Source: DT-110 sp030148525 (GTDB taxonomy: Bacteria > Bacteroidota > Bacteroidia > Chitinophagales > Saprospiraceae). Taken from it: a stretch of 64,000 bases of DNA. Location of the stretch: contig OZ245751.1 of NCBI GenBank assembly GCA_965227445.1, positions 6,386,001 through 6,450,000 of the forward strand, read 5' to 3'. Every line of letters starts with the position of its first letter. Within the stretch, counting starts at the first letter, position 1. Below the pieces are notes generated by a model that worked only from the letters and a program-made list of their open reading frames with translations, did not search any database and had not been told where the DNA came from. Below, one piece after another: positions 34,237-42,739 of this stretch. A program made the translations under genes and the position numbers.

Positions 34237-35366
34237 AAAGAGGTGAAGATACCTTTGTGATTTTAGATCAGGCATCGGGGTATCTTCAATTGGATATCCT
34301 GGAGGCGAGTAAAAGCAAGTACGCCAATCAAGTCCTTGTGGCTGGCTCCGTCGTCGAACGATCCGTTAAGCTGGAGGGGACTTCCGAATGGGAAAAGATC
34401 ATAGCGTACGACCGATCTTCGACCAGAAAAAGGATCTGGACTTGGTTGGTTGGTACCCTACAAATGTTTTGGATAGTTGCCCAGAAATACCGGAAATCAA
34501 AGATCTTAAGCATTACCAATCCTCCGCTGAGTATTTTTGTGCCCTGGTTGTTAGGACGAAAATACGAGGTCCTGGTATATGATGTCTATCCGGATGCACT
34601 GGTTCAGTACGGGTATTTGAAATCCGGAAATCCATTTGTTAGGGTTTGGCGAAAGCTGAATAAGAGAGTTTTTGCGAAAGCAAAAAAAGTATATACGCTC
34701 AGTGCGGGTATGAAATCCCTTTTGGAGCAATACGTTGAATCCGATAAGATCGAGATCGTACCTATTTGGACGGACAATGACTTTATTCGGCCCATTCCTC
34801 GTGAAGAGAATCTCTTTTTAAAAGATCAGAATTTTAAAGACAAGTTTATCATTGCCTATTCCGGGAATATGGGAAAAACGCATCCCGTAGAGGTGCTGCT
34901 GGCTGTCGCCAAAAAGCTGGACCCTGCCCGGTTTCAGGTAGTACTCGTTGGGGGAGGAGATAAGTTTTCCATGATCGAAAAAGCGCTGGAGGAAGAACCA
35001 ATTCCGAACGTTCAATTATTTTCCTGGCAGCCGGTAGAAAAATTACCGCATGTCTTATCGGCTGCTGATGTGAGTGTGGTGACGCTGGATCAGGATGCCT
35101 CATCCCTTAGCGTACCAAGCAAAACCTTCAATATCCTATCCGTAGGGAATCCTATTTTAGCGATTGCCAGTCCTGATTCGGAGCTTAAGCGCTTGTTGGA
35201 TCATTATCAATGTGGGGAGACTTTTCTTTCGGACCAAGTAGATGAAATGGTATCCTTTATTAAGGGGCTTTACGGCAATAAAAAACGGTATGAAGAATTG
35301 TCTTCAAATAGCCTAAAAGCTTCGGAGGATTTTACCAGAGAGAATGCCAAACAGTTTTTCAAGTGA
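34233..35366 (+). CDS. Family 4 glycosyltransferase (WbuB-like)
   Basis: 377 residues. TTG start overlaps the previous stop. The N-terminal domain includes ITNPPLSIFVPWLLGRKYEVLVYDVYPD, typical of the WbuB/FucNAc-transferase-like subgroup; IIAYSGNMGKTHPVEVLL and LPHVLSAADVSVVTLD, with SLSVPSKTFNILSVGNPI, form the donor site. It lacks a canonical glycine-rich N-terminal loop, as is normal for this subgroup. Confidence 0.88.
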   Translation: MKRGEDTFVILDQASGYLQLDILEASKSKYANQVLVAGSVVERSVKLEGTSEWEKIIAYDRSSTRKRIWTWLVGTLQMFWIVAQKYRKSKILSITNPPLSIFVPWLLGRKYEVLVYDVYPDALVQYGYLKSGNPFVRVWRKLNKRVFAKAKKVYTLSAGMKSLLEQYVESDKIEIVPIWTDNDFIRPIPREENLFLKDQNFKDKFIIAYSGNMGKTHPVEVLLAVAKKLDPARFQVVLVGGGDKFSMIEKALEEEPIPNVQLFSWQPVEKLPHVLSAADVSVVTLDQDASSLSVPSKTFNILSVGNPILAIASPDSELKRLLDHYQCGETFLSDQVDEMVSFIKGLYGNKKRYEELSSNSLKASEDFTRENAKQFFK

Positions 35367-35977
35367 GTGCTTACCCTTGGATAAAGCGCTTTTTTGATTT
35401 CCTGGCAGCTTTATTTTTGCTGCTGCTATTGCTACCGATTTTCTTTACCCTTTCGTTGGCACTCTATTTTTCTCAGGGAGGAACACCCTTCTTCACCCAG
35501 TCCCGGCCGGGCAAAAATGGCAAGATCTTTACCCTGGTCAAATTCCGGACAATGACCAATGCGCGGGACGATACCGGCAAGCTCCTGCCCGATGCTCAGC
35601 GCCTTACTAAAACCGGTCGGTTCATCCGCTCCACTTCCCTGGATGAATTACCCCAACTCCTCAATGTATTTAAGGGCGACATGAGCCTGGTCGGCCCGCG
35701 GCCATTATTGGTTAAGTATCTGGACCGGTATACACCGAGACAAGCCCGTCGGCACGATGTGCGACCCGGTATCACGGGGTGGGCCCAGGTGAATGGTCGT
35801 AATACCATTTCCTGGGAGCAGAAGTTTGAGTACGATGTGTATTATGTGGAAAACCTCAGCTTTGGATTAGATATGAAAATCCTCCTGATGACCATCCTGA
35901 AAGTCATCCGACGGGAAGGGATTAGCTCGGGAAATAGTGTATCCATGGAGGAGTTTTCCGGCACCGCAAAAGATTAG
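35363..35977 (+). CDS. Monotopic phosphoglycosyl transferase (PglC/WcaJ-like)
   Basis: 204 residues, the short form. One N-terminal re-entrant helix (FFDFLAALFLLLLLLPIFF), then the bacterial sugar-transferase domain: KFRTM, SLDELPQLLNVFKGDMSLVGPRPLL with the catalytic Asp-Glu dyad, RRHDVRPGITGWAQVNGRNTISWE. It transfers a sugar phosphate from a UDP-sugar to undecaprenyl phosphate. Short PglC-type enzymes use UDP-diNAc-bacillosamine; PglD-, PglE- and PglF-like proteins are all encoded in this window, so a 4-amino sugar is the likely substrate. GTG start overlaps the previous gene. Confidence 0.92.
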   Translation: MSAYPWIKRFFDFLAALFLLLLLLPIFFTLSLALYFSQGGTPFFTQSRPGKNGKIFTLVKFRTMTNARDDTGKLLPDAQRLTKTGRFIRSTSLDELPQLLNVFKGDMSLVGPRPLLVKYLDRYTPRQARRHDVRPGITGWAQVNGRNTISWEQKFEYDVYYVENLSFGLDMKILLMTILKVIRREGISSGNSVSMEEFSGTAKD

Positions 35978-35999
35978 AACCCTTATTAAACTAAATACC

Positions 36000-36227
36000 A
36001 TGAAAGACAAGTTTTTAGAAGCCTTCAAGGAGGCATTAGAGTTAGAGGATGTGAAAATCAATTGGTCCGACGCTTTTCGTGATTATGATGAGTGGGATTC
36101 GATTGCCCGTCTTTCATTAATCGCCTTTTTAGATGAAGAGTTTGACATTCAGATCGAAGACGAGGAGTTTGAAAAACTGAAGACAGTGGAAGATCTCTGG
36201 GAGTCGGTCCAAAAGCAAGCCGGATAA
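36000..36227 (+). CDS. Acyl carrier protein
   Basis: 75 residues, acidic. The 4'-phosphopantetheine attachment site is Ser34 in DEWDSIARLSLIAFLDEEF, a variant of the usual DSL. ATG 36000 is preferred over the longer upstream ATG frame because it gives normal ACP length. It sits directly before a KAS III gene (3 bp) and an SDR gene, forming a dedicated acyl-chain module within a polysaccharide locus, distinct from the housekeeping ACP. Confidence 0.88.
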   Translation: MKDKFLEAFKEALELEDVKINWSDAFRDYDEWDSIARLSLIAFLDEEFDIQIEDEEFEKLKTVEDLWESVQKQAG

Positions 36228-36230
36228 ATC

Positions 36231-37289
36231 ATGGCACAACTTACCTACTCAAATATTGGAATCGCTGCTATAGCCGGTGCAGTACCCCGAAATACTATCA
36301 ACAACTACGAGTATACGGAGCACTTCCCGGCCGAAGAGGTCAAAGCAATTGTTGATAAAACCGGCATCAAGGAGCGTCGCTTTGCCGAACCTCATCATTG
36401 TGGTTCGGACTTCTGCTTTGCCGCAGCGGATCAATTACTGACTGAGCATGACATTGATCGCTCGGAAATTGATCTCCTGATTTTCGTTTCTCAGACACCG
36501 GATTATCGCATGCCCGCCACATCCGTCGTATTGCAAGATCGTCTTGGCCTATCGAAAACAACGGCTGCCTTCGATATTAACCTGGGGTGTTCCGCATTTA
36601 TTTACGGGTTGTCGGTGGTGTATTCTTTTATGCAACAGCAATCGTTCCGGAAGGCACTTTTACTAGATGGAGAAACTCGTTCCAGAGTATACCATCCCAA
36701 AGATCGTACGACCGCTTTTTTATTCGGGGATGGAGGCGTAGCCGCTCTGATCGAGAAAGGGGAACAATTCGGCAAGAGTTTTTTTAATCTGCAATCCGAT
36801 GGCTCCCGGGAATCCCTCATTAAAATCGATGCCGGAGGATATAGAAATCCAAGCACACCGGAAACGCTGAAGGAAAAGGTCGTAGACGAGCACGGCAATA
36901 TCCGCACCGATGAACACGCTCATCTTCAGGGTGCCGATGTGTTCAATTTCGTATTGCGGGAAATTCCGAAGAACGTCAAGAGTACGCTACAACTGGCGGG
37001 TATCGAAAAGGAAGAACTGGACTATGCGGTCTTCCATCAGGCCAACCAGTACATGAACTCGTACCTGGGCAGGAAACTAAAAATGCCCGCCGAGAAGTTG
37101 CCTACTTCCCTGCACCGGTTCGGGAATACCTCTTCGGTCTCCATTCCCATTACGGTAGTATCCGAATTACAGGGAAAGCTGAATGGGAGCAATAAGGTGC
37201 TGTTCAGTGGTTTCGGCGTAGGCCTGTCCTGGGCTTCATCGGTTCTTAACCTGGTGGATTGCCAGGTAAGTGATTTGATAGAGATATAG
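36231..37289 (+). CDS. 3-oxoacyl-ACP synthase III-like (FabH family)
   Basis: 352 residues. Thiolase fold with catalytic Cys120 (INLGCSAFIYGL), His269 (VFHQANQYMN) and Asn299 (RFGNTSSVS), the FabH triad. It condenses an acyl-CoA with malonyl-ACP. Start ATG 36231 follows the ACP stop by 3 bp; its end overlaps the SDR start by one base. In this context it most likely makes a specific 3-oxoacyl group for sugar acylation rather than membrane lipid. Confidence 0.9.
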   Translation: MAQLTYSNIGIAAIAGAVPRNTINNYEYTEHFPAEEVKAIVDKTGIKERRFAEPHHCGSDFCFAAADQLLTEHDIDRSEIDLLIFVSQTPDYRMPATSVVLQDRLGLSKTTAAFDINLGCSAFIYGLSVVYSFMQQQSFRKALLLDGETRSRVYHPKDRTTAFLFGDGGVAALIEKGEQFGKSFFNLQSDGSRESLIKIDAGGYRNPSTPETLKEKVVDEHGNIRTDEHAHLQGADVFNFVLREIPKNVKSTLQLAGIEKEELDYAVFHQANQYMNSYLGRKLKMPAEKLPTSLHRFGNTSSVSIPITVVSELQGKLNGSNKVLFSGFGVGLSWASSVLNLVDCQVSDLIEI

Positions 37290-38056
37290 TGACTGATCAT
37301 CCCTTTTCGCTTGCCGGCAAACACGTTTTGATTACGGGGGCATCCTCCGGAATCGGGCGTTCCTGTGCAGTAGAATGTGCTAAGCAGGGAGCGATATTGA
37401 CCCTGTTAGGGCGCAATCAGGAACGACTGCAAGAAACAGAACAACTTCTTCCTGCGGAAGCTACTTCGCGTTATTATTCCGTGGAGCTAATCGACTATGA
37501 GCTTGTCGGTCAGGTTGTCAAACAGGCTGTTGATCAGCAAGGAAAATTATCTGGAATAATTCATAGCGCCGGGATTTCTGCCACCTTGCCATTACGCAAT
37601 TTAAAGCCAAGTAAAGTCGATGACTTTCTCCGTAATAATGTGACTGCCGCGATAGAACTTTCCCGGCTCTGTACTAAGAAATCAAACTTTGCAGCAGGGG
37701 GAGGAAGTATTATTTTCTTAAGTTCCGTTATGGGCCAAGTTGGCGAGGTGGGAAAAACCGCTTATAGCCTTACCAAGGGCGCGATACAGGCAGGAGTCCG
37801 GTCCATGGCCCTTGAATTAGCGGGCCGGAACATAAGAGTTAACAGTATTTCGCCGGGAGTAGTAAATAGCCCAATGTCGAAAGCTGCGGTATATAACCAA
37901 AACGAAGAAGCCCAAAAGCGGATCACATCCATGCATCCACTTGGTCTTGGTCAACCGGAAGATGTTGCCTATGCCTGTATTTACCTATTATCTGATGCAG
38001 CCCGCTGGGTTACCGGAACCAACATGATTGTCGATGGCGGTTATACTGCTCACTAA
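37289..38056 (+). CDS. SDR-family 3-oxoacyl reductase (FabG-like)
   Basis: 255 residues. NADPH motif GASSGIGRSCA at about 18-28, HSAGIS, catalytic Ser (FLSSVMGQVGE), YSLTKGAIQ (Tyr-x3-Lys), RVNSISPGVVNSPM and a typical GTNMIVDGGYTAH end. It would reduce the KAS III product to a 3-hydroxyacyl-ACP. GTG start overlaps the KAS III stop by one base, indicating translational coupling. Confidence 0.88.
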   Translation: MTDHPFSLAGKHVLITGASSGIGRSCAVECAKQGAILTLLGRNQERLQETEQLLPAEATSRYYSVELIDYELVGQVVKQAVDQQGKLSGIIHSAGISATLPLRNLKPSKVDDFLRNNVTAAIELSRLCTKKSNFAAGGGSIIFLSSVMGQVGEVGKTAYSLTKGAIQAGVRSMALELAGRNIRVNSISPGVVNSPMSKAAVYNQNEEAQKRITSMHPLGLGQPEDVAYACIYLLSDAARWVTGTNMIVDGGYTAH

Positions 38057-38068
38057 AATATAAGATTC

Positions 38069-38725
38069 ATGGAGACTAAATCTGTCCTTATCATTGGTGC
38101 CGGCGGGCACGCCGCTGAGATCCGTGATTATATTCGTCATTATAACCAGGCCAGCAGTCAAGAGCAAATATCTGTATTGGGGTATATTGATGATGACCCT
38201 AAACCGCATGCGCACTATGGTTTTGAAGAGCCTTTCCTCGGAGATATCACCAATCACGACGTCCGTACTGACTGCCATTATCTAATGGGTATCGCCAATT
38301 TAAAATACCGTAAATCCATTATCGAGCGGTTTACGTCGGCGGGTGCTCAATTCATTGGATTGATCCATCCTACGGCACTGGTCTCCCCTTCTGCCGAGTT
38401 GGGAGTGGGCGTGGTCATTTCCCACAATGCCTCCGTAGGTCCCAAAGTGAAAATCGGCAATTTCAACATGCTGAATTCACGCTGTACCATCGGCCACGAT
38501 ACGGTTATGGGGGACTATAATTTCATTAGTCCCAAGGTGGCCTTATCAGGCAACACCCAAATGGGCGATAACAACATGATCGGCACGAATGCCTCGACTA
38601 TTCCGGGCGCTAAAATTGGAAATAACAACACCGTTGGTGCCGGGATGATCGTCTATAAGCCGATCGGGGACAACGAGACCGTCTTCTTTCGGTTTAAGGA
38701 GCGAATCGTTATCAAAGAAGAGTAA
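38069..38725 (+). CDS. Left-handed beta-helix sugar N-acyltransferase (PglD/NeuD-like)
   Basis: 218 residues. N-terminal Rossmann-like domain (VLIIGAGGHAAEIRDYI, LGYIDDD) and a C-terminal hexapeptide-repeat helix from about residue 100 (IHPTALVSPSAELGVGVVISHNASVG to PGAKIGNNNTVGAG). His in IGHD is the expected catalytic base region. PglD acetylates the 4-amino group of UDP-4-amino-sugars. Following an ACP/KAS III/SDR block, it may take a longer or hydroxylated acyl chain from ACP. Confidence 0.87.
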   Translation: METKSVLIIGAGGHAAEIRDYIRHYNQASSQEQISVLGYIDDDPKPHAHYGFEEPFLGDITNHDVRTDCHYLMGIANLKYRKSIIERFTSAGAQFIGLIHPTALVSPSAELGVGVVISHNASVGPKVKIGNFNMLNSRCTIGHDTVMGDYNFISPKVALSGNTQMGDNNMIGTNASTIPGAKIGNNNTVGAGMIVYKPIGDNETVFFRFKERIVIKEE

Positions 38726-38727
38726 GG

Positions 38728-39480
38728 GTGCGCACTATAGCCCACATCCTCCTAAACCCCCTCACCATCTTCTGGCTGGCCCTGCTTCTGGGGCTTTTTT
38801 TGTATTACCGGGGAGTTAAAGGGATCGGTCAAGGAATGCTGATTGGCGCCTTGGTTTGGCTTTTCCTGATCTCGGTATCGCCCTTACCGATTTACCTGGT
38901 TCACCAGCGTGAAAGCCGCTTTCCGGTCCTTTGGGAGCTGCCGGAACAGAGCGACTCCTTACACATTTTGGTTCTGGGTGGCGGCCATACCTTATCTCCC
39001 GATCTGCCGCCCAATGATCAATTGTCCAGCCAGGCCTTAGCCCGCTTATCAGAGGGTGTTCGGCTGAAGCAGCAGCTACCGGAGGCGAAGCTCATTGGCT
39101 CCGGGAATTCCCAAAGCAAGCGCACGCCCCAGGCGGCGGTCCTCATGAATACGGCCGTTGCGCTCGGCATCTCACCCCTGGATACGCTGCAAAATATCCG
39201 GCCCTACAATACCGAGACGGAGGCGTTTACCTACGTAAAGCGGTTCGGTACGGATACGCCCCTCATTCTGGTCACCAGTGCCCTGCATATGCCACGCGCT
39301 TTGTTCTGGTTCGAGCGGGCCGGTGTACAGGCCATCCCGGCACCTACCGATCACTGGGTGAAGCCCGATCCACATAAGTCTCCCTACAACTGGAAACCCT
39401 CAGCTACCAAGATCCAAATGACGGGAGCTTTACTACACGAGTGGGCGGGGATGGTGTATGCTAAGTTGAGGAGTGTATAA
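38728..39480 (+). CDS. YdcF/ElyC-family (DUF218) membrane protein
   Basis: 250 residues. Two N-terminal membrane helices (about 11-27 and 33-52), then a DUF218 domain: ILVLGGGHTLSPDLPPNDQLSSQALARLSEGVRL, IGSGNSQSKRTPQAAVL, ALGISPLDTLQNIRPYNTETEA, VTSALHMPRALFWFERAG. ElyC proteins influence undecaprenyl carrier use and envelope synthesis. Probably the last gene of the operon starting upstream; GTG start 2 bp after the previous stop. Confidence 0.85.
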   Translation: MRTIAHILLNPLTIFWLALLLGLFLYYRGVKGIGQGMLIGALVWLFLISVSPLPIYLVHQRESRFPVLWELPEQSDSLHILVLGGGHTLSPDLPPNDQLSSQALARLSEGVRLKQQLPEAKLIGSGNSQSKRTPQAAVLMNTAVALGISPLDTLQNIRPYNTETEAFTYVKRFGTDTPLILVTSALHMPRALFWFERAGVQAIPAPTDHWVKPDPHKSPYNWKPSATKIQMTGALLHEWAGMVYAKLRSV

Positions 39481-39820
39481 GTTGAGGAGTTGAGGAGTTG
39501 AGGAGTTGAGAAGTTTTGCCTATGGAATAATGCTTTGCATTGCGCATTCTATTGGCTAAACTCCTACACTTCTCCTCTTCTACACTTATACCATACTACT
39601 AGACATTTTTATATTTGGGGTTCGGCTGACGCTCACCCCTCTTTTTAATAATCAAGGACTTAAGCCCACTGAGCGATAGCCGAAAGCACACTGAGCGATA
39701 GTCGAAGTGGGCACTAAAAAGCGCAGCGAAAACCACTCCATGCAACTCCATGGTAAATCAACAATCTGCGCAAATCCGTACCCTAATCTGAGCAAATCAC
39801 TGGAAGTAAACCCAGCAATC
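39481..39820. repeat. Spacer mosaic: ttgaggag octamers, tacactt repeats, gagcgatagccgaa, ctccatgg, aatctg
   Basis: No gene. 39483-39515 is a ttgaggag octamer tandem (4 copies); 39520-39565 holds TGGAATAATG...CATTCTATTGG; 39567-39595 TACACTT words; 39670-39705 two gagcgatagccgaa words (expanded at 44337); 39735-39755 ctccatg words; 39760-39805 AATCTG words. The order matches 44276-44745, so this is a composite block present twice. Confidence 0.75.
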
Positions 39821-40021
39821 TCACCGATTGGGCACTAGTAAGGTGCGTACGTCAACGTCTAATGCCTCCGCGATTTGGAACAACACATCCAGGGGCGGCT
39901 GCACCTGATTGGAGCACCAGCGGGAGACAGTAGCTTTACTACGTCCCACTTGTTCAGCGAGCCATTTACTGGTCTTTCCTTTTTCTGCTAAGACGGCCTT
40001 GATGCGATTGTATCGTTGCAT
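39821..40021 (-). CDS. XRE-family helix-turn-helix regulator
   Basis: 66 residues, an entire Cro/C1-type HTH and nothing else: WLAEQVGRSKATVSRW (helices 2-3), QPPLDVLFQIAEALDVDVRTLL. Divergent from the gene at 40170 across a 148-bp spacer, so it could control that gene or itself. No palindromic operator is obvious in the spacer. Confidence 0.88.
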   Translation of the reverse strand: MQRYNRIKAVLAEKGKTSKWLAEQVGRSKATVSRWCSNQVQPPLDVLFQIAEALDVDVRTLLVPNR

Positions 40022-40169
40022 AGGGTAGCAAAAGTTGCAAAAAGTGCGGAAAGTCTACTCCAAGTCACCTTGTAGAAAGTTCGAATTCAAAGCAATGTTT
40101 CTTTTAGTGATATTTTAGTTGCATTAAATGGAACTTTTTTGCTTCTTTCTTACCTAAATAGTTGTAGGT

Positions 40170-40514
40170 ATGGGAAAGAAACGAGCACACAGAGGGCGTA
40201 TTCAGGCGCAGGGGGATGGATTAGAAGAATCAGAAACCTGGCATCAGGAGGAACCTTTGAGTCGTTCGGATGGGTTATCCCTTTTGCGAAAGCTAAAGGA
40301 CCGGCTATCCGCTGATGAACAAGAGAAACGTGATCGCCCCTTCCGGGAGGCAAAGCGGTTTATCGAACAAGCGCAAGGTGGAGTGGATGCTCCTTTGCGC
40401 AAAACCTTCCGCAACCGGAAAACGAAGGATGTACGAGTGGATATTGAGGTTTGGAGCGGAACGGCCTTTATCACGATTGTCTTATTACTGCTACTACTAT
40501 GGCGTATCCTATAA
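40170..40514 (+). CDS. Hypothetical protein with C-terminal membrane anchor
   Basis: 114 residues, highly charged (many Arg, Lys, Glu) with one C-terminal helix TAFITIVLLLLLLWRIL and only a few residues after it, so a tail-anchored protein. Not recognised. Divergent from the XRE gene and overlapping the next gene by 16 bp, so probably co-transcribed with it. Confidence 0.65.
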   Translation: MGKKRAHRGRIQAQGDGLEESETWHQEEPLSRSDGLSLLRKLKDRLSADEQEKRDRPFREAKRFIEQAQGGVDAPLRKTFRNRKTKDVRVDIEVWSGTAFITIVLLLLLLWRIL

Positions 40515-40951
40515 ACATACATCATCATCAGTTCTTGGAGAGCAGCGTTGCTTACCAGGCTGCCGAATCTTTTTGGGCGCAAGCCCTGAGAGAGCTACTG
40601 GCCGAATCGGATCTGACCTGGCAACCCTTCTACCAAAATCCGGGACAGGATGGAAATCCCTTATTCAGCGCCTGGGTACCCGATCGCAATAAATTAGTCC
40701 GGGTCATTCAATTCACTCCGGAAGAAGATGACGAACAGCTTTTCTCCGCCTGGATAGACACCTGGGAAGGTGATTTGCCGGAAGGCCTGGTTTCCCAAAA
40801 GAATGCTATTGCATCCCCCATTCCCGAATTGGTGATCGATTTAGCCCTGACGGATTTGACGCGTCAATTGGCCCTGACCCATATATACCTATGGTTGGTT
40901 ATGGATGTATCTCAGGAGGCTATGCAGCGGATTTTGGAAGTAGTAGGGTAG
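40499..40951 (+). CDS. Hypothetical protein
   Basis: 150 residues, acidic, rich in Trp (SFWAQALRELLAESDLTWQPF, SAWVPDRN, FSAWIDTWEGDLPEG), no membrane segment and no recognised motif. ATG 40499 is chosen over an upstream ATG at 40451 because it gives the smaller overlap with the preceding gene. Functional link with the XRE regulator and the tail-anchored protein is possible from position only. Confidence 0.6.
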   Translation: MAYPINIHHHQFLESSVAYQAAESFWAQALRELLAESDLTWQPFYQNPGQDGNPLFSAWVPDRNKLVRVIQFTPEEDDEQLFSAWIDTWEGDLPEGLVSQKNAIASPIPELVIDLALTDLTRQLALTHIYLWLVMDVSQEAMQRILEVVG

Positions 40952-41608
40952 AAGTAAGATATTTGGAATGGAGCAATATAACTGGCATTGCGGTTGGTAG
41001 TTAAGATGTTTGTACGCGGTGAGGGTGGGGTAATTTTGTTGTTGTACTAATTCCTGAGTAAAGACGTCTTGAAGATCGTACCTGACGGCACTCTTGAACA
41101 TTTTTCTGCTCATTCCGCACCGGCTGACGCCGGCGCTGTATAAAGTTCGTGCCTATGGCACTAGTAATAAAAGACCATTACAGTGTATACGATGTGAGGC
41201 ATGATTGTGAGATTGATTTCTGCAATGTTTACCAATTAAGTTATGTTTTAGTTTTAGAAAAATCGCTTATCCCCTCTCTTCCATAAAAAAATCGGATTTG
41301 CAAGAGAGATAAAAGACCTGGCAAAAGAGAGGTGACTGAGTGATTCGACCTTCAAGGTCGATAAAGGTCCGGGGGACCTTTAAACGAAGGAACCGCGAAG
41401 CGGCAGCCGTGTGTATTTGCGAATTAATAATTCCTATGCGAAGCATGAAAAGGTCATGACTAAGGGGTGAGTTTTAGCAGCAGTGCGCATATTGAAAGCA
41501 GGAGGTTAGCAGCAGGATATTTTGAATGGGTGGGATGCCAGAGAGGTATTTAAACTGCAGACCCTAAAATGAATGTTTGTCAAATACTGCTTAATCAATC
41601 GCAGAGCG
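40952..41608. repeat. Intergenic region with a structured 208-bp hairpin repeat
   Basis: No convincing gene. 41271-41478 is a repeat of the CCCCTCTCTT ... GGGGTGAGTTTT family. It has three tight hairpins: CGACCTTCAAGGTCG at 41346-41360, AAAGGTCC/GGACCTTT at about 41363-41381, CCGCGAAGCGG at 41393-41403. Its last 157 bp are nearly identical to 42320-42478. 40952-41270 and 41479-41608 have no recognised feature. Confidence 0.8.
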
Positions 41609-41857
41609 ATGAAACATAAAATTACCGTAGCGGAAGCCTTAGAGAAGTTAAAGAAAGGAGAGTCCTTAGGAGAATACCAAATTGATTTTTCTAATGATAA
41701 GGTGGAAGCTTTGGATGCGATGCAGTTCGCTAAAGCGGGTGTGGAGGTGCCAGAAGATAGTATCTATTATAAAGATGAAGCAACTGCCGAGGACAAATCC
41801 TTTGATGGTGATTGGGCAGAGGTAGCAACTGATGAAATGGATAGATTATGGGAGTAA
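41609..41857 (+). CDS. Small acidic protein of unknown function, paralogue A
   Basis: 82 residues. Start MKHKITVAEALEKLKKG; alternative ATG 41573 would add 12 residues. Homologous by eye to the product at 41982: both read T-V-x-E-A, then KG/SG...L.., DAM, and V(E)VPE(D/Q)xIxY followed by an acidic tail. Not recognised. A 16-residue basic ORF (41879-41929, MEEWFKEHTRTRKKQK) follows in another frame and might be a shifted tail. The pair is bracketed by near-identical structured repeats. Confidence 0.6.
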   Translation: MKHKITVAEALEKLKKGESLGEYQIDFSNDKVEALDAMQFAKAGVEVPEDSIYYKDEATAEDKSFDGDWAEVATDEMDRLWE

Positions 41858-41981
41858 GGAGATTGGAGTACTGGTATCATGGAGGAATGGTTTAAGGAAC
41901 ACACGCGCACGAGAAAAAAGCAAAAGTAAATCCAATGAAGTTTTAGCAGTCCGTGATTCTGGAACTCCAAAAAACGACAAG

Positions 41982-42254
41982 ATGATGATACTAACCGTTA
42001 AAGAAGCAGTAGCGCGGGTACAAAGCGGACAAAATTTGGAAGGTTTTGTCCTGGAGGAAAATAGCATGAAACAGGTTAATGTCCGCGATGCAATGGTCTT
42101 ATCTGAAGGTGGGATTGTGATTCCTGAGCAAAACATCTTTTACGACGATGATGATATCGAATACGACAAAGAAATAGATGAGTTGGTCATTACCAATGAG
42201 ATTACCGGTTTGTCTTGGGAAGAAAAAGCAAGGAGAGCCAAGACATCCCTTTAG
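41982..42254 (+). CDS. Small acidic protein of unknown function, paralogue B
   Basis: 90 residues. Start MMILTVKEAVARVQSG chosen because it aligns with the start of paralogue A; the frame is open further upstream to 41832. Acidic run YDDDDIEYD, then a C-terminal extension (ITNEITGLSWEEKARRAKTSL) absent from paralogue A. Unknown function. Confidence 0.6.
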   Translation: MMILTVKEAVARVQSGQNLEGFVLEENSMKQVNVRDAMVLSEGGIVIPEQNIFYDDDDIEYDKEIDELVITNEITGLSWEEKARRAKTSL

Positions 42255-42739
42255 AAAAGGATCGCGAATCCCCTCTCTTCCAGAACAAATAAGATTCGAA
42301 AGTAACCAAGCGCACAGGGTAAAAGAGAGGTGACTGAGTGATTCGACCTTCAAGGTCGATAAAGGTCCGGGGGACCTTTAAACGAAGGAACCGCGAAGCG
42401 GCAGCCGTGTGTATTTGCGAATTAATAATTCCTATGCGAAGCACGAAAAGGACGTGACTAGGGGGTGAGTTTTAGCAGCGCAACGAGAACTACTCCCTGA
42501 AACTCCCTGCGCCTCAGTGGTAGAACAAAAATCAAGATTCAATATACACCGTCAGCCGTCAACCGTAAACCGTTTTCACAGAGAAGGCACAGAGTTACAC
42601 CGAGATATCTCTGTGAAAAAACCAACTTGAATATCCTTCCCTCATCCTGGGTGTTCTGATTAGAAAAAGATACCAGTAAGTGAAGTATTACTTGTGTAAA
42701 TTCAAACTTTTAATTTGGATCTACACAAATCATCTTGGT
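42255..42739. repeat. Second copy of structured repeat plus direct repeat left of the ATPase gene
   Basis: 42270-42477 repeats the element at 41271-41478 (three hairpins included). 42491-42614 is a second repeat (CTCCCTGAAACTCC, CCTCAGTGGTAGAAC, CCGTCAGCCGTCAACCG, GGCACAGAGTTACACCGAG) that recurs at 44078-44210 on the far side of the ATPase gene. 42615-42739 has no recognised feature. Confidence 0.8.

Noticed and set aside
35937..36227. Longer ACP starting at an upstream ATG
   Set aside because: It would overlap the PglC-like gene by 41 bp and add 21 residues foreign to ACPs; ATG 36000 gives normal length.
41879..41929. 16-residue ORF between the two small paralogues
   Set aside because: Too short and unmatched; noted only as a possible frame-shifted tail of paralogue A.
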